Source: Demequina subtropica (GTDB taxonomy: Bacteria > Actinomycetota > Actinomycetes > Actinomycetales > Demequinaceae). From it: 64,000 nucleotides of DNA. The stretch covers positions 95,140 through 159,139 of the forward strand of contig NZ_BBMB01000013.1 of the NCBI RefSeq assembly GCF_000971235.1, read 5' to 3'. Positions 7,897 to 16,252 of the stretch are shown here, piece after piece. Below the pieces are notes generated by a model. That model was given only the letters and a program-made list of their open reading frames with translations. It was not told where the DNA came from and did no database searches. The first letter of the stretch is position 1; each line of letters starts with the position of its first letter. A program made the translations under genes and the position numbers.

Positions 7897-8964
7897 ATGC
7901 CGACGCGCCTGGGACCGACCCGCTCGATGCGGACCTTCTTCCTCGTCCTCACCGGGATGGGCGCGGTTTTCCTGGTGTTCGCCGTCTTCGCCGCCGCGGA
8001 GCAGCGTGGAGCGGCCATCGGCCTTGCCGTCATCGGCGGCGGGTTCGCCGCGGCGTTTCTGCGGGGTGCGACCAGCTCGGTGGTCGTGCAGGGCGGCAGG
8101 GTGCGCGCACGCTCCGGCTTCCTCACCCTCGACGCGCCTGCCAAGGCCGTCTCTTCGCTGCGGCTCAGCGAGAACGGCCACCAGGTGGTGGTCGAGACGA
8201 CCACGGGCGCGTCGCTCAAGGTGATGGTCGCGCTCGAGCACGAGGGCCCATGCAGCGCCGCGTGCCCCACGGTGAGAGATCTGGCTGAGGCGCTCGACCG
8301 GAGTCGCGCCGACACCGCGCCGACCGCGTCGCCCGCACCGGTCCCGCGCGTACGCATGCGCGGCATCGGCTGGACGGACCTGGCGGTCGCGGCGACGGCC
8401 GTTGCCGCAGTGCTCTACGGCACCGATGCCGGGCTCTCGGACGCGGACTTCTCGACGCTCGTGGGACGAGGGCTTGGGACCGCCTTGCTGCTCTGTCCCC
8501 TGTGGGCCGCGATGCTGCCGCGGTGGTGGGACTCGCCGGCGGCCTTCTGGCGGTTCGCGGTGGATCACCCGTACCGCCCGCCGTACCTCGCCGACATCCT
8601 CTGGCGCGTGCTGCGAGCGGTGATCCCGGGGTGGCGGCGGCTCGAGGAGGCCGTCGTGGGCCCGCTCGACCGGCATCTGGATGTCCGCACGCCCGACGGC
8701 GAGCTCGCGCTGCATGTCGCACGCGGCTACTACGCCTTCGCCGCCGCAGGTGCACTCCTCGGCGCTGGCCTCCTGGTGGAGTCCTTCGATGAGGCGTACC
8801 CGAGCTATGCGGCCGCATCCGGCGCCACCCAGATCGCCTTGGGGGTCATGTGCGCCGCGTCGCTCGCCGCGGGCATCGTCGCTGTCCTCCGCGGCCACCC
8901 CGCCTGGCTTGTGCCCACCGTCTATCGCCACGATGGCGGGGAGGCGCTCCCCGACGAGGCCTGA
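7897..8964 (+). CDS. Hypothetical membrane protein
   Basis: A 355-residue protein I do not recognise. Two hydrophobic segments near residues 12-50 are followed by a soluble, beta-rich stretch resembling a membrane-anchored PH-like domain (VVVQGGRVRARSGFLTLDAP). A second hydrophobic region lies near residues 155-210 and two more spans near 280-345. Between them is a conserved-looking WRFAVDHPYRPPYLADILWRV segment. Codon use is normal for this genome. The start is supported by the -10 element at 7884-7889. No function is proposed. Confidence 0.65.
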   Translation: MPTRLGPTRSMRTFFLVLTGMGAVFLVFAVFAAAEQRGAAIGLAVIGGGFAAAFLRGATSSVVVQGGRVRARSGFLTLDAPAKAVSSLRLSENGHQVVVETTTGASLKVMVALEHEGPCSAACPTVRDLAEALDRSRADTAPTASPAPVPRVRMRGIGWTDLAVAATAVAAVLYGTDAGLSDADFSTLVGRGLGTALLLCPLWAAMLPRWWDSPAAFWRFAVDHPYRPPYLADILWRVLRAVIPGWRRLEEAVVGPLDRHLDVRTPDGELALHVARGYYAFAAAGALLGAGLLVESFDEAYPSYAAASGATQIALGVMCAASLAAGIVAVLRGHPAWLVPTVYRHDGGEALPDEA

Positions 8965-9041
8965 AGGCGAAGACGACCACCGCCCAGCCGCCCGCGAGGC
9001 ACGCGGCGACCCGCGCATCGTCCTCGCGAACGACCAGGACG

Positions 9042-10340
9042 TCAGCAGTCGCTCAGGAACCGCACCATCACCTCGGTGCCGAACTCCAGCGAGTCGATCG
9101 GCACACGCTCGTCGATGCCGTGGAAGAGCCCCGGGAAGTCGAGCTCGGGAGGCAGGCGCAGCGGCGCGAAGCCGTAGCCCGCGATGCCGAGGGTCGCGAG
9201 GTGCTTGTTGTCGGTGCCGCCCATCATCGTGTACGGCAGCACGATCGCGTCCGGGTCGTCGAACGTCACCGCCTCGATGGCCTTGTGGACCAGCGGGACG
9301 TCGAACGGCAGCTCGATCGAGGCCTCGGTGATGTACTGCTCGACCTTGACGTGCGTGCCCGCGAGCTCCTCGATCTTGCGCAGCACCTGCTCCTGCTGGC
9401 CGTGGAGGAAGCGCGAGTCGACGTAGCCGCCCGCGGTGTCGGGGATGACGTTCACCTTGTAGCCGGCGTCCATCATGGTCGGGTTCGAGGTGTTGCGCAG
9501 CGACGCCTCGACCATGCGGCCCACGGCGCCGAGACCCGCGACAAGCCTGTCGACGGTCGCGGGGTCCGCCGCGTACTCGATGCCCAGCAGGTCCGCGGTA
9601 CCGCGCAGCAGGTGCTCGGACGTGGGCGAGATCTCCATCGGCCACTCGTAGGCGCCGATGCGCGCCATCGCGCCACCCAGGTGGGCGACGGCGTTGTCGT
9701 GGTGCACCAGCGACCCGTGCCCTTGCACGCCGGAGGCCGCGAGCCGCAGCCACTGCATGCCCTTCTCCCCCGTCTGGAACAGGTAGACGCGCTTGCCGGC
9801 GACCTGGATCGAGAAGCCGCCCACCTCGGACACGGCCTCGGTGGCGCCTCGGAAGTCGTCGGGGTGGTTCTCGACCATCCACTTGGCGCCGCGGTGGCCG
9901 CCGTGCTCCTCGTCGGCGAAGAACGCGATGACGATGTCGCGTGCCGGCTTGACCCCGGCGGAGATCATCCTCCCGATCGCCGCGAGGTACATTGCGTCGA
10001 CGCCCTTCATGTCGACGGCGCCGCGGCCCCAGATCATGCCGTCCTTGACCTCGGCGCCGAACGGGTCGACCGTCCAGTCCTCCGGGAACGCCGGGACCAC
10101 ATCGAGGTGGCCGTGCAGCACGAGCGGCGGACGCGTGCGGTCGGAGCCCTCCCACAGCGCCGTGAGCGAGGCGCGCCCGGGCGCCGCCTCGCGGATCACG
10201 GGCTCGAGCCCCAGGTCGCTCAGGAACGACGCGACGTACTCGGCTGCGACGCGTTCGCCGGGACCCTCCGCGTCGCCGTAGTTCGAGGTATCGATGCGCA
10301 TGAGGTCACGCGCGAGGCGGACGACGTCGGACTCGGTCAT
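9042..10340 (-). CDS. M20 family metallopeptidase (dipeptidase)
   Basis: Cytosolic di-zinc peptidase or amidohydrolase of the M20/M25/M40 family, 432 residues. Metal and catalytic motifs are in order: LHGHLDVVP (His and Asp), GRGAVDMKG (bridging Asp) and ADEEHGG (catalytic Glu followed by the Glu ligand). A dimerisation domain sits in the middle. No signal peptide is seen. The substrate is probably a dipeptide or N-acyl amino acid. A TAGCCT -10 lies 7 nt before the ATG. Confidence 0.93.
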   Translation of the reverse strand: MTESDVVRLARDLMRIDTSNYGDAEGPGERVAAEYVASFLSDLGLEPVIREAAPGRASLTALWEGSDRTRPPLVLHGHLDVVPAFPEDWTVDPFGAEVKDGMIWGRGAVDMKGVDAMYLAAIGRMISAGVKPARDIVIAFFADEEHGGHRGAKWMVENHPDDFRGATEAVSEVGGFSIQVAGKRVYLFQTGEKGMQWLRLAASGVQGHGSLVHHDNAVAHLGGAMARIGAYEWPMEISPTSEHLLRGTADLLGIEYAADPATVDRLVAGLGAVGRMVEASLRNTSNPTMMDAGYKVNVIPDTAGGYVDSRFLHGQQEQVLRKIEELAGTHVKVEQYITEASIELPFDVPLVHKAIEAVTFDDPDAIVLPYTMMGGTDNKHLATLGIAGYGFAPLRLPPELDFPGLFHGIDERVPIDSLEFGTEVMVRFLSDC

Positions 10341-10347
10341 GGCGACC

Positions 10348-10353
10348 AGGCTA
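10348..10353 (-). promoter_or_regulatory. -10 hexamer of the M20 peptidase gene
   Basis: TAGCCT on the minus strand, 7 nt before the ATG at 10340. It lies in the 19-nt gap after the upstream membrane protein gene, so the peptidase likely has its own leaderless promoter. Confidence 0.45.
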
Positions 10354-10359
10354 GCGGTC

Positions 10360-11760
10360 TCACATCACCATGAAGCCGTTGGAGATGACGATTCCCAGCA
10401 CCACCAGCCCCGCGAGCGAGAGCACGTAGACCAGGCGCCGGTACCCCGCCTTCCACGCGGCGATCACGATGCATGCGACGGTGCCCGGGATGAGCGCGAG
10501 GCCGTACCGCCCGGTGACGTTCGGGAAGTACTGGGGCACGGCGGTGTTGAGGTAGGCCTGCATCTGGACGATGGTCGGGTACAGGGCCGTGCCGGCGAGC
10601 ACCATCCAGCCCAGCGAGCGGCGCGCGGGCTCCTTGGCGCACGCGACGATCACCGCGAAGATCGCGCCGATGACCAGCACGTTGAGCAGCCGCGTCCACG
10701 CCACCATGAGCGCGACGTTGAGCGGCTCCTGGAGGTAGTAGTCCGAGGACAGGTTGAGGCCGCTGAACAGCGTCTCGAGCCATTCCGAGCCCGGCAGGCC
10801 CAGCACGTCGCGCGTGTTGAGCCCCACGAGCGGGTTCTGCCAGTTCGGGTCGCCGCGCCCGCCCTGCCAGACCTGCCACAGCGCGTACGGCACCAGGATC
10901 GCGGCGGCCATCGCGCCCACGATCGCGGCGTCGCGGCCCCGAGGCCGATGCTGCGTCCAGTCGCGCACCATGCGGAACGCGAGCAGCGCGCCGAGCGCGA
11001 TGAACGGGATCGCCGCGATGGTCTTGGTCATGCCCGCGATGCCGGCGAGCGCCGCCGCGAGCCTCCAGTCCGCATCGTCGTCGACGAAGATGCGCGCCGC
11101 TAGCCACACGGCCGAGGCGCCGATCACCACGGTCGCGGCGTCGGGGTTCACGGTCGTGACGGCATGCAGGACCCGCGGGAACGCCGGCAGCAGCAGGGGC
11201 GCGATGATCGCCGCGGCCGGGTCGATGCGCCAGCGCCTCAACGCGATGAACATCACGTGCATCCCGAAGCCGAGCCACAGGACGCCGAGCAGGCGCGCAG
11301 CGGTCAGGAAGTCGGCCGTCGGGATGAGCGCGTCGACGGCTCGAGCCGGCAGGCCGACCGCGAGGTAGTACAGCGGCGGATGCGAGAAGTTGTACTGCTG
11401 GCCCTCGTAGGGGAACTCCCACGCCTCCGCATGGGCGCCGCACTCGGGGAGCTCGTAGCGCTCCTGCCCCACGCACGCCCAGGTGTCGCGGATCTCGGGG
11501 GCGATGATCGAGCCCGCGTACGGGACCTCGACGTGGGCGGCTCGCCACGCGTAGTCCGCGTGCGTGGGCTCGTCGATGCGGGACATCGCGGTCCCCGGGC
11601 CGAGCACCACCGGCACGACGATCGCGGCGGCGACCGCGAGGTACAGCGCGAGGACCGCGAGCCGCGAACGGCGCGAGTCGCGGAACGACGCCGCCCACTC
11701 CTCCGCCATCCCGAGCCACTCGGAGGGCAGACGGCCCCTCTTCGCGTGCGTGACGGTCAA
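10360..11760 (-). CDS. Polytopic membrane protein, DUF2142/GT-C glycosyltransferase-like
   Basis: A 466-residue protein with about ten membrane spans. After TM1 there is an extracytoplasmic loop with SRIDEPTHADYAWRA and YNFSHPPLYYLAVG, which resembles the acidic first-loop motif and PPLYY segment of GT-C glycosyltransferases and DUF2142 proteins that use polyprenyl-linked sugars. The start is a TTG at 11758-11760. AGGAG lies about 6 nt upstream and no ATG or GTG precedes the hydrophilic N-terminus, so TTG is preferred. Acceptor and donor are unknown. Confidence 0.75.
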   Translation of the reverse strand: MTVTHAKRGRLPSEWLGMAEEWAASFRDSRRSRLAVLALYLAVAAAIVVPVVLGPGTAMSRIDEPTHADYAWRAAHVEVPYAGSIIAPEIRDTWACVGQERYELPECGAHAEAWEFPYEGQQYNFSHPPLYYLAVGLPARAVDALIPTADFLTAARLLGVLWLGFGMHVMFIALRRWRIDPAAAIIAPLLLPAFPRVLHAVTTVNPDAATVVIGASAVWLAARIFVDDDADWRLAAALAGIAGMTKTIAAIPFIALGALLAFRMVRDWTQHRPRGRDAAIVGAMAAAILVPYALWQVWQGGRGDPNWQNPLVGLNTRDVLGLPGSEWLETLFSGLNLSSDYYLQEPLNVALMVAWTRLLNVLVIGAIFAVIVACAKEPARRSLGWMVLAGTALYPTIVQMQAYLNTAVPQYFPNVTGRYGLALIPGTVACIVIAAWKAGYRRLVYVLSLAGLVVLGIVISNGFMVM

Positions 11761-11859
11761 CGGCGCTCCTCGCGTCGGGTGCGGCGCCGAGGTCCGGCGC
11801 GTTCACCGAATCGTAGCGGCGAGCGCAGGGACGATGCGCGCCGCGGCCCCCGGGAACGC

Positions 11860-11891
11860 CGAAGGCCCCGACCTTGCGGTCGGGGCCTTCG
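11860..11891 (-). terminator. Terminator downstream of tRNA-Leu
   Basis: Strong hairpin with 13-bp arms GAAGGCCCCGACC and GGTCGGGGCCTTC around a TTGC loop. It begins 3 nt beyond the tRNA 3' end on the minus strand. Confidence 0.75.
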
Positions 11892-11893
11892 TG

Positions 11894-11981
11894 TGGTGTC
11901 CGAGGGGGGACTTGAACCCCCACGCCCTATACGGGCACTAGCACCTCAAGCTAGCGCGTCTGCCAATTCCGCCACCCGGAC
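11894..11981 (-). tRNA. tRNA-Leu (anticodon GAG), CCA encoded
   Basis: Cloverleaf readable on the minus strand. The acceptor stem GTCCGGG pairs with the 3' strand, with one G-U. The anticodon stem CTAGC/GCTAG encloses loop TTGAGGT with anticodon GAG. A long class II variable arm follows, then the T arm with GGTTCAAGTCC. Discriminator A and an encoded CCA (11894-11896) complete it. The long variable arm and anticodon give leucine. Confidence 0.95.
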
Positions 11982-12108
11982 AGGTGGTCCGAGGTGCTCT
12001 TCCGAGCGCCTCAGCGCGAGAAGAACTGTAGCACGGTCTCGGGGCCACCATTTTCACCTTTGGCGTCCAAGTGCCAGAAATAGGCCGTCTACCAGGGACG
12101 CCGCCCGG

Positions 12109-12252
12109 TCATGTGAAGATGCTGACGCCTCCCGGCCCCACGAGCAGCCCGACGACGATGAGCACGATGCCCCAGAGGATCTGCTTCTGGAACAGCCGGA
12201 TGATGCCGGCGACGACGAGGATCACGGCGAGGATCCACAGGATGAGCTCCAT
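12109..12252 (-). CDS. Small hydrophobic membrane protein with GPGG motif
   Basis: A 47-residue protein, MELILWILAVILVVAGIIRL at the N-terminus. There are two membrane segments separated by FQKQ, and the end is GPGGVSIFT. Small actinobacterial proteins with this two-span layout and a terminal GPGG box are common and uncharacterised. A good ribosome binding site, GAAGGAAGG, lies about 8 nt before the ATG. It is transcribed towards the tRNA gene. Confidence 0.7.
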   Translation of the reverse strand: MELILWILAVILVVAGIIRLFQKQILWGIVLIVVGLLVGPGGVSIFT

Positions 12253-12485
12253 GGTGGTTCTACCTTCCTTCTCTGTCCTTCTTCTGTTGCGGTCATGCGA
12301 GTCCCGGGCACTGCGTGGTGGTCAACCGCTTGCGACGCCCCAGGTATTCCCGTCCTCGCTCATCGTCGCTCAGAAACGCCTGGCGCGCGCGTCGACGCCT
12401 GGGGACCTTCGACCCGCGCGCGCGGGCGCCTCGGCGTAGCGTGAAAGGTGGGTCGCAGGGTCCGCGCGGATGCAGGGGGTGCGTC

Positions 12486-12857
12486 GTGATCGCGTCGGCG
12501 AAGGATGTGGTCGCCACGGTGTTCGTGGCGGGGGCGGCCGCGCTCACGTGGGCGCACGTCACGGGCGCGGACCTCCCCTTCACGGACTCGGCGCGCATGA
12601 CGGCCGGCCTCGTGTTCGTCTTCGGCCTGGGAGCCTGCACCACCGGCTCCGCCGACGCGTGGGAGTCGGATCCGGCCCGGAAGCGGTGGTACCACCGCGT
12701 GGGGTCGCTGCTCAGCATCGTCGCGGTGGCGGCGCTCGTGTGGGCGCTCGTCTCGGGGACCACCGAGGCGGTGATCGCGCTCGCGGCGGTCGTGGTGGTG
12801 AAGTGGGCGCTCGCGACGGTGCGGCACCTGCTCACGCCGAGGCCGGCGTCCGCCTGA
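12486..12857 (+). CDS. Hypothetical membrane protein
   Basis: A 123-residue protein starting at a GTG at 12486. Four hydrophobic segments are visible (near residues 8-25, 38-55, 70-90 and 93-112), with a loop DAWESDPARKRWYHR between the second and third. The 232 bp upstream hold only a weak TAGCGT and no convincing motif. Its stop is 3 nt from the convergent dnaE2 stop. No family recognised. Confidence 0.6.
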   Translation: MIASAKDVVATVFVAGAAALTWAHVTGADLPFTDSARMTAGLVFVFGLGACTTGSADAWESDPARKRWYHRVGSLLSIVAVAALVWALVSGTTEAVIALAAVVVVKWALATVRHLLTPRPASA

Positions 12858-12859
12858 CC

Positions 12860-15800
12860 TCACTGGAAGTCCCGGCTCCGCGACGGCACCTTGAGGGACA
12901 TCGGGGCCAGGTGCTCCGCGACCAGGTTGGTCGCGTTGTCCGCGCGCTCGATCCGGCCGCGGATGATGAGCGCGGGCGAGCGCCGCGCGACCGCCTGGAA
13001 CCTCTTCCACACCCCGACCGAGCAGATGACGTTGAGGAAGCCCGTCTCGTCCTCGAGAGAGATGAACGTGACGCCGCGGGCGGTGCCCGGGCGTTGACGA
13101 TGCGTGACCACCCCGGCGACGGTGACGCGCCGCTCCGCCTCATGCGTGAGCACGTCCGCGACCCGCAGCACGCCGGCGCGGTCCAGCCCTTCGCGCACGA
13201 ACATCGTCGGGTAGCCGTCGACCGACACCCCCGAGGCCCACACGTCGGCCACGGCCTCCTCGACCACGCTCATGCCCGGCAGCATGGGGGCCTGCGCACC
13301 CGGCACCGTGCCGGGCAGCGTGTCCGGCCCCTCGCGCGACAGCACACCAGAGGCCCACAGCCCCTCGCGACGCGTGACGCCGAGCGCCTCGAGCGCGCCA
13401 GCCGTCGCGAGCGCCTCCCACTGCGCTGTCGAAAGCCCTCGGTCGGAGCCGAACACCCCCTGATGAGACGTGCCAGCCTTCCCGGAGACGCCCTTGGGCC
13501 TGATGCGCACCCGCCGCGCCATGTCGTGCAGGTCCGTGAACCGCCGCTCCTCACGCGCCCTCACGATGGCGGCCGCGGCATCGTCCCCGAGCCCCCGCAC
13601 CGCAGCGAGCCCCATGCGCACCCCGAGCATGCGGTCCACGCGGACCAGGCTCGCCATGTCCTCGCGCTGCTCCCCCGGCACCGCGAACGGCACCTCGAGC
13701 TCCTCGACCCGCGCGAGCACCTCGGAGCGCACCACGCACGGGCGCAGGATCGCCTGACCGTGGCGGCGCGCGTCCGCGGCGAGCGACTGCGGCGAGTAGA
13801 ACCCCATGGGCTGCGCCGCGAGCAGGCCGGCGTAGAAGGCCGCGGGACGGTGCACCTTGAGCCAGCTCGACGCGTAGACCAGGTAGGCGAAGGAGAACGA
13901 GTGCGACTCCGGGAAGCCGAAGTCCGAGAACGCCTTGAGCTTGTCGAAGATCTGGTGCGCGACGTCCGCGGTGATGCCGCGCTCGTTCGCGCCGACCATG
14001 AAGCGCGCGCGCAGCGCCTCCATGCGCTCGGGGCTGCGCTTGGAGCCCATCGCGCGCCGCAGCTGGTCCGCGAGGGCGCCGTCGAAGCCGGCTGCGTCCA
14101 TGGCCATCTGCATGAGCTGCTCCTGGAACAGCGGCACCCCGAGGGTCTTGCCCAGCGACTTCTCGAGCAGCGGGTGCAGGAACGTGACGGGCTCGCGACC
14201 TCGCGCCCGGTTGATGTACGGGTGCACCGAGCCGCCCTGGATGGGGCCCGGACGGATGAGAGCGACCTCGATCACGATGTCGTAGAACCGCCGCGGCCGG
14301 AGCCTGGGCAGGGTCGCCATCTGGGCGCGCGACTCGACCTGGAACACCCCGACCGTGTCCGCGGCGCACAGCAGGTCGTAGACCGCGGGGTCCTCCTGCG
14401 GCAGCGAGTGCAGGCCGAGGTCCTCGCCGCGGACCTCCTGCATGTACCGGAACGCGTACTTGAGCGCCGAGAGCATCCCGAGGCCCAGCAGGTCGAACTT
14501 CACCAGGCCCGCATCGGCGCAGTCGTCCTTGTCCCACTGGAGCACGGTGCGGCCGGGCATGCGTGCCCACTCGACCGGGCAGACGTCGATGACGGGCCGG
14601 TCGCACAGCACCATGCCGCCGGGGTGGATGCCCAGGTGGCGCGGGAGCCGCATCAATCGGTCGGCGAGGTCGAGCACGTTCTCGGGGATGTGGTCGAGCT
14701 CCTGCGTGGGCGGCGGCTCGGGCCACATCGCGTCGCGCTGCTTGGCGGCCCACTCCTCCTGCTTCTCCGGCGGGACCCGCAGCGCGCTCCAGCGGTCGAT
14801 CGACTTGGACCACGCGTCCTGCTGGCCTACGTCGAAGCCGAGCGCCCGCGCGGCGTCCCGCACCGCGGAGCGCGGCCGGTACTGGATGACGTTGGCCACC
14901 ATCGCGGCATTGATGCGCCCGTGACGCGCGAAGACGTACTGGATCACCTCCTCGCGACGGTCGGACTCGATGTCGACGTCGATGTCCGGCGGCCCGTCGC
15001 GCTCGGGCGCGAGGAAGCGCTCGAACAGCAGCCCGTGCGTGACCGCGTCCACGGCCGTGACGCCGAGCGCGAAGCACACGGCGGAGTTGGCCGCCGAGCC
15101 GCGGCCCTGGCACAGGATGTCCGCACGCCGGCAGAACGCGACGATGTCCTGGACGATGAGGAAGTAGCCGGGGAAGTCGAGCGCCTCGATCACCGCGAGC
15201 TCGTGCTCGATCTGCTTCCACGCCCCCGGCACCCGCTCCGCATCGGGCGGGCCGTAGCGCTCGCGCGCGCCGCGATAGGTGAGCTCGCGCAGCCAGGTCG
15301 CCTCGGTGTGCCCGGGCGGCACGGGGTACGGCGGCAGGTTCGGGGCGACCAGGTCGAGGTCGAAGGCGCACTCCGCGGCCAGCCGCGCCGCGGTGGTCAC
15401 CGCCTGCGGGTGGCGACGATGCCGGAACGCCATCTCGCCCGCGCTGCGCAGGTGCTGGCCGGGGGACCCCGGCAGCCACCCGTCCATGTCGTCGAGCGAG
15501 GACCGCGCACGCACGGCCGCGAGGGCGCCGGCGAGGTCCGCGTCCCGGGGTGTCGCATAGTGCGCGTTGGTGGTCGCCACGAGCGGTAGCGAGGCGTCGA
15601 AGGCGAGATCCGCCAGGGCGGCGTTCACCTCGGAGTCGTACGGGGAGCCCGTGTCGGTGATCTCCACCGCCACGCCCTCGCGCCCGAACAGCGCGACCAG
15701 CCTGTCGAGCTCCGCGCCCGCGGCCGCATAGCCGTCGCGCGAGACTCCCCCGGGCATCGCCGCGCCGCCGGGTCCGGTCAGCGCGGAGCGCACGGCGCCC

Positions 15801-16252
15801 TTGCGACAACCGGTGAGGACCAGCAGGTCCCCGCCGCCCGCATCGGCGAGCGTCTCGAGCGTGTAGCGCGCGAGGCCCTTCTCCCCCGTCGCGAGGTGCG
15901 CCATGCCGATCGCGTGGCTGAGCCGCGAGTAGCCCCGCGCGCCCCGCGCGAGCACCACGAGGTGCGACGCGCGTGGATCGGGCACGCCCGTGGGCGGGTC
16001 GAGCACGGGCCGCCCACCCGGGCCGTCGACGGCGAGGCTGAGCTCCGCGCCGAACACCGTGGGCAGCCCGATCCCCTTCGCGGCCCCCGCGAAGCGCACG
16101 GCGCCGTAGAGGCCGTCATGATCGGTGATCGCGAGCGCGGTCAGCCCCAGCCGTCCCGCCTCCGCCGCCATCTCCTCCGGCTGGCTCGCGCCGTCGAGGA
16201 AGCTGAAGGCGGAGTGCGCGTGGAGCTCGGCGTACTCGGGAAGGTCAGTCAT
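12860..16252 (-). CDS. dnaE2: Error-prone DNA polymerase DnaE2 (ImuC)
   Basis: C-family translesion polymerase of 1130 residues. The N-terminal PHP domain has ELHAHSAFSFLDGAS (residues 9-23) and ITDHDGLYG. The palm carries the catalytic Asp pair in PDIDVDIES (D423 and D425), followed by the fingers, a tandem helix-hairpin-helix region near ADQLRRAMGSKR, and a C-terminal OB fold (RRVTVAGVVTHRQRPGTARG). The OB hallmark and length fit DnaE2 rather than replicative DnaE1. It is the last gene of imuA-imuB-dnaE2; its ATG overlaps the imuB stop by 8 nt. Controlled by the SOS box upstream of imuA. Confidence 0.96.
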   Translation of the reverse strand: MTDLPEYAELHAHSAFSFLDGASQPEEMAAEAGRLGLTALAITDHDGLYGAVRFAGAAKGIGLPTVFGAELSLAVDGPGGRPVLDPPTGVPDPRASHLVVLARGARGYSRLSHAIGMAHLATGEKGLARYTLETLADAGGGDLLVLTGCRKGAVRSALTGPGGAAMPGGVSRDGYAAAGAELDRLVALFGREGVAVEITDTGSPYDSEVNAALADLAFDASLPLVATTNAHYATPRDADLAGALAAVRARSSLDDMDGWLPGSPGQHLRSAGEMAFRHRRHPQAVTTAARLAAECAFDLDLVAPNLPPYPVPPGHTEATWLRELTYRGARERYGPPDAERVPGAWKQIEHELAVIEALDFPGYFLIVQDIVAFCRRADILCQGRGSAANSAVCFALGVTAVDAVTHGLLFERFLAPERDGPPDIDVDIESDRREEVIQYVFARHGRINAAMVANVIQYRPRSAVRDAARALGFDVGQQDAWSKSIDRWSALRVPPEKQEEWAAKQRDAMWPEPPPTQELDHIPENVLDLADRLMRLPRHLGIHPGGMVLCDRPVIDVCPVEWARMPGRTVLQWDKDDCADAGLVKFDLLGLGMLSALKYAFRYMQEVRGEDLGLHSLPQEDPAVYDLLCAADTVGVFQVESRAQMATLPRLRPRRFYDIVIEVALIRPGPIQGGSVHPYINRARGREPVTFLHPLLEKSLGKTLGVPLFQEQLMQMAMDAAGFDGALADQLRRAMGSKRSPERMEALRARFMVGANERGITADVAHQIFDKLKAFSDFGFPESHSFSFAYLVYASSWLKVHRPAAFYAGLLAAQPMGFYSPQSLAADARRHGQAILRPCVVRSEVLARVEELEVPFAVPGEQREDMASLVRVDRMLGVRMGLAAVRGLGDDAAAAIVRAREERRFTDLHDMARRVRIRPKGVSGKAGTSHQGVFGSDRGLSTAQWEALATAGALEALGVTRREGLWASGVLSREGPDTLPGTVPGAQAPMLPGMSVVEEAVADVWASGVSVDGYPTMFVREGLDRAGVLRVADVLTHEAERRVTVAGVVTHRQRPGTARGVTFISLEDETGFLNVICSVGVWKRFQAVARRSPALIIRGRIERADNATNLVAEHLAPMSLKVPSRSRDFQ

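Noticed and set aside
12470..15589. Reading frame of 1039 codons antisense to dnaE2
   Set aside because: Its Arg/His/Pro/Gly-rich translation has no domain, and the opposite strand encodes an unmistakable DNA polymerase. It is a by-product of high GC.
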